Below, piece by piece: positions 1 to 4,050 of a stretch of 5,827 nt of DNA. The notes below the pieces were generated by a model, which had not been told where the DNA came from, did not search any database, and saw only the letters and a list, made by a program, of their open reading frames with translations. The stretch spans positions 1-5,827 of the forward strand of contig QBLP01000125.1 of the NCBI GenBank assembly GCA_003070825.1, written 5' to 3'. The translations under genes and the position numbers were made by a program. Each line of letters begins with the position of its first letter. Positions within the stretch are counted from its first letter, which is position 1. The stretch comes from Halanaerobium sp. (GTDB taxonomy: Bacteria; Bacillota; Halanaerobiia; Halanaerobiales; Halanaerobiaceae).

Positions 1-50
1 GTTATAAATTAGGTTCAGCAAAGTTGTGAAATTAAATTTTTTTAGATTAG

Positions 51-68
51 TTTTAGGTTAACCTAAAA
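51..68. promoter_or_regulatory. DtxR/MntR-type operator palindrome upstream of the feo operon
   Basis: The sequence TTTTAGGTTAACCTAAAA is a perfect 18-bp palindrome. It contains the TTAGGTTA/TAACCTAA half-sites typical of DtxR/IdeR operators (consensus close to TTAGGTTAGSCTAACCTAA). It ends 16 bases before the GTG start of the DtxR-family gene, so binding there would block transcription start or early elongation, giving iron-dependent autorepression of the operon. A TTAGATTAG stretch (42-50) directly upstream could be an extra weak half-site. The promoter itself is unclear: TTGTGA (24-29) with TAGTTT (48-53) is weak, and TATAAA (3-8) would need a -35 box outside the window. The palindrome is seen directly; the regulator assignment is inferred from the adjacent gene. 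Confidence 0.72.
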
Positions 69-84
69 ATTGGGGGAAAAGAAA

Positions 85-762
85 GTGGAAGCAGACATAA
101 ATTTATCAGAATCAATGGAAGATTATTTAGAAGCTATTTACAATTTAATTAAAGAAAATGGCTCAGCCAGGGTAACAGACATTGCAAATCATTTAAAAAT
201 TGCAGCATCTTCTGTTAATCAGGGTTTAAAAAAACTGAATCAGGAAGGTTTAATTAGTCAGGAAAAATATGGTCCGATTAAGTTAACTGAAAGTGGGCTT
301 AAAGCAGCAGAAAAGGTTCGCTGTAAACATCGAATGTTATATCTTTTTTTACACAAAACTCTTGGTGTCAGTCAGGAAAGTGCTGATCATGATGCCTGCA
401 GAATTGAACATGCCTTGAGTGAAGAAAGTTTCAGCAAAATGGTTGATTATCTAATTAAAAACAATTATATAGAAGAGCAAAATTGTGCTTTCAAAATGAA
501 AGCAGAAAAGGAGGAACCCAAAATGGCAGCAGAACAGCTTATGTTAGATAAAATTAAAGTTGGTTCTAAAGCAGAAGTAGTAAAAATTGAGTCCAAAGGT
601 CGTCTAAAAAGAAAGTTAATGGATATGGGTTTAAATAAAGGTGCTAAAGTTGAAGTTAAAGGAAGAGCACCAATGGGAGATCCGATCGAAATTAAGGTTA
701 GAGGATACAGTTTGAGTTTACGCCAGGATGAGGCAGCAGAGATCTTGGTAAAGGAGGTTTAA
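85..762 (+). CDS. DtxR-family iron-dependent regulator fused to a C-terminal FeoA domain
   Basis: This is a 225-aa metalloregulator, probably an Fe(II)-activated repressor of this operon. Residues about 8-70 form the winged helix-turn-helix domain, opening with the family signature SMEDYLEAIY. Residues about 70-130 form the metal-binding and dimerisation domain, with KHRM (His82) and ACRIEH (Cys105, Glu108, His109). A charged linker (135-150) leads to a full FeoA/SH3 domain (about 151-224) with KRKLMDMGL, GDPIEIKVRGYSLSLR and DEAAEI. Cys105 matches the DtxR/IdeR primary-site Cys rather than the MntR Glu, which favours iron sensing, whereas Asp13/Glu16 match MntR Asp8/Glu11. I chose GTG at 85 because GGGGG (72-76) lies 8 bases upstream. 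The TTG at 70 has no ribosome site and would overlap that G-run. The stop is 5 bases before the next start, so it is cotranscribed with feoA and feoB. The family is certain; the metal is inferred. Confidence 0.9.
   Translation: MEADINLSESMEDYLEAIYNLIKENGSARVTDIANHLKIAASSVNQGLKKLNQEGLISQEKYGPIKLTESGLKAAEKVRCKHRMLYLFLHKTLGVSQESADHDACRIEHALSEESFSKMVDYLIKNNYIEEQNCAFKMKAEKEEPKMAAEQLMLDKIKVGSKAEVVKIESKGRLKRKLMDMGLNKGAKVEVKGRAPMGDPIEIKVRGYSLSLRQDEAAEILVKEV
508..525 (+). promoter_or_regulatory. Internal ribosome site and in-frame ATG for a possible free FeoA
   Basis: Inside the regulator gene, a full AAGGAGG (508-514) is followed after 8 bases by ATG (523-525). The ATG is in frame with the host gene, at residue Met147, in the linker directly before the FeoA domain. 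Initiation here would make a 79-aa protein ending at 762, about the size of ordinary free-standing FeoA and beginning MAAEQLMLDKIKVG. This ribosome site is a better match than the one for the full-length gene, which uses GTG and a G-run. It may mark an old junction where separate dtxR and feoA genes fused, or a working dual-product gene. That it is used is inference. Confidence 0.5.
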
Positions 763-767
763 AGTTG

Positions 768-998
768 ATGCCTTTAGCAATGTTGAAACCAGGTGAGACA
801 GCCTGTATAAAAAAAATAAATGGTGGTAGAACCGCAAAAGGGAAGTTAACAGATTTAGGCTTTGTTAGTGGAAAAACAGTTAAAATTCATAGAAGTTCTG
901 GAGGCCCTCTGATTGTAGGTCTTGGAGATAATAGAGTTGCACTTGGGCGCGGAATGGCCCATAAAGTAATTGTAGAGACTAAAGGATGTGAAAATTAA
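768..998 (+). CDS. feoA: FeoA, small SH3-fold ferrous iron transport protein
   Basis: This is a 76-aa cytosolic protein that assists FeoB, probably by contacting its G-domain or membrane domain. FeoA proteins are about 75-85 aa, so the length is normal. The opening MPLAMLKPGETACIKKINGG, then KGKLTDLGFVSGKTVKIHRSSGGPLIV and a final VALGRGMAHKVIV, follow the FeoA strand order. I chose ATG 768, 10 bases after AAGGAGG (751-757). TTG 765 at 7 bases is possible and adds one residue. The ribosome site lies within the last codons of the regulator gene, and the stop overlaps the feoB start (TAATG), so translation is probably coupled on both sides. It differs clearly from the FeoA domain of the upstream fusion, so the operon carries two distinct FeoA types. 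Confidence 0.92.
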   Translation: MPLAMLKPGETACIKKINGGRTAKGKLTDLGFVSGKTVKIHRSSGGPLIVGLGDNRVALGRGMAHKVIVETKGCEN

Positions 999-3046
999 TG
1001 GCTTTAAATAAAACCAAGAGAAAAAATAATGAATTAAAAGTTGCTCTGGCCGGTAATCCGAACTCCGGAAAGACAACAATGTTCAACGAATTAACAGGTT
1101 CCAGACAGCATGTTGGAAACTGGCCGGGAGTTACAGTAGAAAAGAAAACAGGTAGAGCTTCCTATCAGAATTATTCACTGGAGGTTATTGATCTCCCGGG
1201 TACATATTCTCTGGGAGCATATTCAGAAGATGAGGTAGTGGCAAGAGATTTTCTGACAACTGGTGATTACGATGTTGTTTTAAATATTATTAACTCTTCT
1301 AATCTGGACCGCAACTTATACTTTACGGTTCAGCTTCTAGAAATGGGTGTAGATTTGATTGCAGTTTTAAATATGGCAGATGAGGCTGAGAAAAAAGGAA
1401 TCAAGATCGACAAAGAAAAAATCGGCCAGCTGCTCGGTACTCCAGTTGTGGAAACTGTTGCCAGTAAAGGTAGAGGAATTGACAGTCTATTAGCAGAAAC
1501 TGTTCAGCATCGTGATTTATCTGAGGCTGCTCTAAAAATTGATTACGGCAGTGAGGTAGAAGATTTAATTTCCGAAGTAGTTTCCATGCTCAAGGAATTT
1601 GATTTTACCAGTCAGATCAATCAGCGCTGGGCAGCAGTTAAGTTAATTGAACATGATCCGGAAGCTGTAAAACTTTTGGAAAGAGAAGTTGGTGTTTCCA
1701 AAGCTAAAAAGATTAAAAGTTTAATTGCTGAAAGGGAACTTAAGGCAGAAGATGATTTTGATAATATTATAATTGATAAAAAATATGAATTCATCAATAA
1801 AGTTATTTCTGAAAGTGTGCAGCGGCCAGCGGCCGATCAGGAGCCAGAAAATGTATCTGATAAAATTGATGCGATTGTAACTAATAAATATCTGGGAATC
1901 CCGATTTTTATGGCAGTTATGTGGGGAATTTTTAAATTTACCTTTACTCTTGGTGACCCACTGATTGGCTATATCGAGGCCTTCTTTGAAGCTGCAGGCG
2001 GCTGGCTTGGTGGCCTCTTAGTTGGGGCGGGTATTTCTCCTTTAATTACTTCCTTTATCACTGATGGAATTATTGGTGGTGTGGGCTCAGTACTGGTCTT
2101 TATCCCAAATATTTTTCTTTTATTCCTGGCAATCGGTATTTTAGAAGACAGCGGCTATATGTCGAGGGCAGCTTATGTAATGGACAAGGTGATGAGCAAA
2201 CTGGGACTCCACGGAAAGTCCTTTATTCCAATGATTGTTGGTTTTGGCTGTAATGTACCTGGTGTAATGGCAACCAGAACTTTAGACAGCAAGCGGGACC
2301 GTATTATTTCGATTTTAATTAATCCACTGATGTCCTGTTCAGCCAGATTACCGGTTTATGTAGTTTTTGCCGGAGCTTTATTTCCCAATCACGCAAGTAC
2401 AGTAGTTTTTTCACTCTATGCCTTAGGAATTGTAATGGCAGTGATTATGGCCGGAATTTTTAATAAAATATTATTCAAGGGTGAGCGTTCACACTTTGTT
2501 ATGGAATTACCCCCCTACAGATTCCCAACCTTAAAAGGAGTTTTTATTCATATGTGGGAAAAAGTAGGAGCCTTTATCAAAAAAGCAGGAACAATTATTT
2601 TTGCAGTTGTAGTTTTAATCTGGGTACTGGCTAATTTACCATTAGGTGCGGAATATGCTTCAGCTCAGAGTTTGATCGGTCAATTTGGTCAGCTGATGGC
2701 TCCAATCTTCGAACCATTAGGATTTGGCAGCTGGCAGGCAGCATCATCACTTGTTTTTGGTATTCTGGCAAAAGAGGTAGTTGTTGGTACTTTAGGTGTG
2801 GTTTATGCAGCTGGAGAAGGAGGCCTGAGGGCAGCTTTATCAGCAAACTTCAGTCCACTGGCAGCTTATTCATTCTTAACCATGGTCTTAATCTATACCC
2901 CCTGTATTGCGACTTTGGGAGCTATTAAATCAGAAACTCAGAGCTGGAAGTGGCCTTTAATTACGGCTTCTTATCTATTTGTTTTAGCCTGGTTAGTTTC
3001 TTTTGTAATCTATCAGGGTGGAATGCTGTTAGGAATTGGTGTTTAA
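998..3046 (+). CDS. feoB: FeoB, Fe(II) transporter with N-terminal GTPase domain
   Basis: This is a 682-aa inner-membrane ferrous iron importer. The N-terminal G-protein domain shows G1 GNPNSGKTT (19-27), a switch I segment HVGNWPGVTVEKK with Thr46, G3 DLPG (65-68), G4 NMAD (125-128) and a G5-like ASKGRG (155-160). A mostly helical GDI-like region (about 170-280) follows, then a membrane domain from about 298 with roughly eight hydrophobic segments. Two inverted Gate-type repeats are visible. Conserved membrane motifs include GFGCNVPG (415-422, Cys418), NPLMSCSARLPVY (442-454, Cys447), FGILAKEVVVGTLG (587-600) and YTPCIATLGAIK (633-644, Cys636). The length is at the short end for FeoB, with no extra C-terminal domain. 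The ATG overlaps the feoA stop by one base, and AAAGGATG (981-988) serves as ribosome site. No FeoC is present; small Cys proteins follow instead. Confidence 0.97.
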   Translation: MALNKTKRKNNELKVALAGNPNSGKTTMFNELTGSRQHVGNWPGVTVEKKTGRASYQNYSLEVIDLPGTYSLGAYSEDEVVARDFLTTGDYDVVLNIINSSNLDRNLYFTVQLLEMGVDLIAVLNMADEAEKKGIKIDKEKIGQLLGTPVVETVASKGRGIDSLLAETVQHRDLSEAALKIDYGSEVEDLISEVVSMLKEFDFTSQINQRWAAVKLIEHDPEAVKLLEREVGVSKAKKIKSLIAERELKAEDDFDNIIIDKKYEFINKVISESVQRPAADQEPENVSDKIDAIVTNKYLGIPIFMAVMWGIFKFTFTLGDPLIGYIEAFFEAAGGWLGGLLVGAGISPLITSFITDGIIGGVGSVLVFIPNIFLLFLAIGILEDSGYMSRAAYVMDKVMSKLGLHGKSFIPMIVGFGCNVPGVMATRTLDSKRDRIISILINPLMSCSARLPVYVVFAGALFPNHASTVVFSLYALGIVMAVIMAGIFNKILFKGERSHFVMELPPYRFPTLKGVFIHMWEKVGAFIKKAGTIIFAVVVLIWVLANLPLGAEYASAQSLIGQFGQLMAPIFEPLGFGSWQAASSLVFGILAKEVVVGTLGVVYAAGEGGLRAALSANFSPLAAYSFLTMVLIYTPCIATLGAIKSETQSWKWPLITASYLFVLAWLVSFVIYQGGMLLGIGV

Positions 3047-3062
3047 AGATATTAAAACTGAA

Positions 3063-3082
3063 TTTAAGCTTTTCAGCTTAAG
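3063..3082 (+). other. Small hairpin abutting the ribosome site of the gene after feoB
   Basis: TTAAGCT (3064-3070) and AGCTTAA (3075-3081) are perfect inverted repeats around a 4-base TTTC loop, with a further U-G pair possible (3063/3082). No T-run follows, so it is not an intrinsic terminator. The right arm shares its last two bases with the AGGAGG ribosome site (3081-3086). It could trim or protect the feoB mRNA end, or lower translation of the small gene downstream. The structure is seen; the role is inferred and its modest AT-rich stem may be weak. Confidence 0.4.
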
Positions 3083-3097
3083 GAGGTTAAATTATTT

Positions 3098-3271
3098 ATG
3101 GAATATTTATTTTTAGGAATTTTAGGCTTTGGCAGTCTTTATTATATAGGAAAGAAAGTTTATGGTGGAATTAAGGGAACAGATAGTCCCTGTGCCGGCT
3201 GCAGTGATCAGAGCTGCCCGGTAGCAGGTGGCAAAGAGTATAATTTTGATGAGATTGTGATTGATGATTAA
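3098..3271 (+). CDS. FeoB-associated Cys-rich membrane protein
   Basis: This 57-aa protein is too short for most ORF callers. The ATG is 11 bases after AGGAGG (3081-3086). Residues 3-18 form one hydrophobic segment (YLFLGILGFGSLYYIG), followed by a basic patch (KKVYGGIK) and a Cys motif PCAGCSDQSCP with Cys32, Cys35 and Cys40. The tail is acidic, ending EIVIDD. This layout matches the small FeoB-associated Cys-rich membrane proteins found directly after feoB in Firmicutes (PF12669 type). Their job is not established; a role in receiving or passing on Fe(II) at the inner membrane face, or partnering FeoB, is inferred. By the positive-inside rule, KK after the segment puts the Cys tail in the cytoplasm. 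It follows feoB by 51 bases, with only the small hairpin between. Confidence 0.85.
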   Translation: MEYLFLGILGFGSLYYIGKKVYGGIKGTDSPCAGCSDQSCPVAGGKEYNFDEIVIDD

Positions 3272-3274
3272 TGA

Positions 3275-3318
3275 ACTTGTACCAGGTTCAAATGAGCTCA
3301 TTTGAACCTGGTACAAGT
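3275..3318. repeat. 44-bp perfect palindrome, copy 1 of an intergenic palindromic repeat
   Basis: Every base from 3275 to 3318 is mirrored, each arm being 22 bases around a central GAGCTC. Arms begin ACTTGTACCAGG and end CCTGGTACAAGT. It starts 3 bases after the stop of the small Cys protein. No T-run follows on the + strand (GTAAAACAATTC), so it does not look like a standard terminator. The inner 32 bp (3281-3312) recur at 4004-4035 with one paired change. In RNA it would make a very stable hairpin that could protect the 3' end of the feo transcript or separate its expression from the next gene. Confidence 0.9.
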
Positions 3319-3354
3319 AAAACAATTCACAAACTTAATAGGGAGTGATTTCAA

Positions 3355-3504
3355 ATGATAAGTCAATTAATAGTTTTAATTATAATTTCTGCAGTCTTAC
3401 CTGCAGGTACTTCACTTAGACATTTTGCTCTGGCGGGAGATGGCTGTGAAGACTGTAATTGTGGCAGTGATGACTGCTGTGGAGATGAAAGAAAAGAAGA
3501 ATAA
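3355..3504 (+). CDS. Small membrane-anchored Cys-rich protein of the feo operon
   Basis: This 49-aa protein has its ATG 9 bases after GGAG (3342-3345). Residues 3-17 are strongly hydrophobic (SQLIVLIIISAVLPA). The last 20 residues hold five cysteines, C31-x2-C34-x-C36-x4-C41-C42, set among Asp and Glu (GCEDCNCGSDDCCGDE). I do not recognise a named family. The plan, one membrane segment and a short Cys/acidic tail, parallels the FeoB-associated protein upstream, and its place behind the feo genes suggests metal binding. Few basic residues flank the segment (R22, H23), so orientation is unsure, and a cleaved signal peptide is possible. It is probably read from the feo transcript through the 44-bp palindrome, since I see no clear promoter in the 83-base gap. 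The coding call rests on start, ribosome site and ordered cysteines. Confidence 0.72.
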   Translation: MISQLIVLIIISAVLPAGTSLRHFALAGDGCEDCNCGSDDCCGDERKEE

Positions 3505-3518
3505 AAAATTTTAGATTC

Positions 3519-3539
3519 AATTGAGAACCATTTTCAATT
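3519..3539. promoter_or_regulatory. Fur-box-like operator
   Basis: This is a 21-base near-palindrome with 9-base arms (AATTGAGAA and TTTTCAATT) around CCA and one mismatch. The core TGAGAACCATTTTCA (3522-3536) matches 12 of 14 defined positions of the Fur 7-1-7 consensus TGATAATNATTATCA. It overlaps a candidate -35 box, TTGAGA (3521-3526), so a bound Fur-family protein would exclude RNA polymerase. A PerR or Zur-like member of the family could equally be the binder. No Fur gene lies in the window. Confidence 0.55.
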
Positions 3540-3557
3540 AATAAATATTGTTATAGT
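3521..3557 (+). promoter_or_regulatory. Candidate promoter for the DUF2325 gene
   Basis: TTGAGA (3521-3526, five of six to TTGACA) is 17 bases before AATATT (3544-3549, four of six to TATAAT). A second -10 candidate, TATAGT (3552-3557, five of six), has no good -35 at normal spacing. Either would start an mRNA with a leader of roughly 50-60 bases before the ATG at 3617. The Fur-like site covers the -35 box. This would let the DUF2325 gene be expressed apart from the feo operon. Confidence 0.4.
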
Positions 3558-3580
3558 AGCTGGAACTCAAATTGGTTTTA

Positions 3581-3593
3581 TGTACCCGGTACA
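3581..3593. repeat. Short GTACC palindrome, possible decayed copy of the repeat
   Basis: TGTACC-C-GGTACA is a 13-base inverted repeat with a single central base. With one mismatch it extends to TTT/AAA on each side (3577-3597). Its right half and flank (CCCGGTACAAAAAA) resemble the right end of the 44-bp palindrome (CCTGGTACAAGTAAAA). It lies 9 bases before the AGGAGG of the DUF2325 gene (3603-3608), so it could also be a leader hairpin or an operator. Kinship with the long palindromes is suggestive only. Confidence 0.35.
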
Positions 3594-3616
3594 AAAAATA
3601 TGAGGAGGAGAGTAGA

Positions 3617-3907
3617 ATGTCTTTAATGATAGTTGGCGCAGATAATTTAGGATCGATTAGAGATAATGTGAAAAATCTTGGTTTTGAGGAGATTATCCAT
3701 CTTGATGGCCGCAAAAAGTCAAAGTTTAGGAATTTTGAAATTCCGGCTGAGACAGATTTTGTGCTGGTGATGACTGATTACATAAATCATGCTGTAATGC
3801 GCAAGGTGAAAAAGGCAGCTAAAGCGAGTGAAGTTAGTGTTATTTATGCCCGCCGCAGCTGGGTTTCTATCTACAAGAAGCTTGAGAGAAGAGCAGTAGT
3901 TAATTAG
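3617..3907 (+). CDS. DUF2325 domain protein
   Basis: This 96-aa soluble protein belongs to the DUF2325 family (PF10087), whose biochemical role I cannot state with confidence. Typical family features are the opening MSLMIVGADNLGSIRDNVKNLGF, which looks like a Rossmann-like strand and Gly loop (residues 4-12). DGRKKSKFRNFEIP, then the hydrophobic strand DFVLVMTDYINHAVMRKVKKAAK and a closing VIYARRSWVSIYKKL follow. It has no cysteine and is rich in Lys and Arg. The length is usual for a stand-alone copy. I chose ATG 3617, with GAGGAGGAG (3602-3610) placing AGGAGG 8 bases upstream; an upstream TTG at 3572 has no ribosome site and runs through the short palindrome. A separate promoter with a Fur-like operator suggests an iron- or redox-linked role, by inference only. 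The convergent cstA lies beyond a terminator. Confidence 0.85.
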   Translation: MSLMIVGADNLGSIRDNVKNLGFEEIIHLDGRKKSKFRNFEIPAETDFVLVMTDYINHAVMRKVKKAAKASEVSVIYARRSWVSIYKKLERRAVVN

Positions 3908-3941
3908 AATTTTTTTAGATTTAAACTTGAGTAATTCAATC

Positions 3942-3983
3942 AAAAAACGCAGCTCCTAAAGTTTGGATTTAGGGTCTGCGTTT
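3942..3983 (-). terminator. Intrinsic terminator, strong for cstA and weaker for the + strand
   Basis: AAACGCAG (3945-3952) pairs with CTGCGTTT (3976-3983), and CCTAAA (3955-3960) pairs with TTTAGG (3968-3973), leaving a 7-base loop and a small internal bulge. Read on the minus strand, the stem is followed by TTTTTT (3947-3942), which fits the end of the cstA mRNA. On the + strand the tail is only GTTTATGTG, so it may stop DUF2325 transcription less efficiently. It lies between two convergent genes, where a shared terminator is expected. Confidence 0.8.
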
Positions 3984-4003
3984 ATGTGATATATTTCTTT
4001 ATA

Positions 4004-4035
4004 ACCAGGTCCAAATGAGCTCATTTGGACCTGGT
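4004..4035. repeat. 32-bp perfect palindrome, copy 2 of the intergenic repeat
   Basis: Arms of 16 bases mirror exactly around the central GAGCTC, beginning ACCAGGTCC and ending GGACCTGGT. Compared with 3281-3312, only two of 32 bases differ, and they are partners: C4011/G4028 here against T3288/A3305 there, so the palindrome is preserved. Similarity continues past the right end (TACCAATAAA against TACAAGTAAA) but not past the left. It sits 15 bases beyond the cstA stop on the minus strand and 20 bases before the terminator hairpin, so it would be in the 3' UTR of the cstA mRNA. Confidence 0.9.
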
Positions 4036-4050
4036 ACCAATAAATATTGT

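Noticed and set aside
70..84. TTG start for the regulator gene
   Set aside because: No ribosome site precedes it, and it would place the G-run inside the coding region. GTG at 85 has that G-run at proper spacing, and the family opening motif follows it closely.
855..1079. Minus-strand open frame across the feoA/feoB junction
   Set aside because: It lies opposite two certain genes, has no ribosome site, and its translation looks like no protein family.
2631..2846. Minus-strand open frame inside feoB
   Set aside because: It is antisense to conserved FeoB membrane segments and shows low-complexity composition.
3275..3318. 44-bp palindrome as an intrinsic terminator of the feo operon
   Set aside because: No T-run follows on either strand, and another feo-like small gene with no obvious promoter lies downstream. 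Partial termination cannot be excluded.
3122..3325. Minus-strand open frame through the small Cys genes and palindrome
   Set aside because: It runs through the palindrome and opposes a well-supported coding gene; no recognisable domain.
3719..3943. Minus-strand open frame opposite DUF2325
   Set aside because: It is antisense to a recognised family and begins inside the terminator tail region.
4004..4037. GAGCTC and GGTACC as cloning-vector polylinker remnants
   Set aside because: The two sites are spaced differently from a polylinker, recur in a mirrored natural context, and the flanks are ordinary genome sequence.
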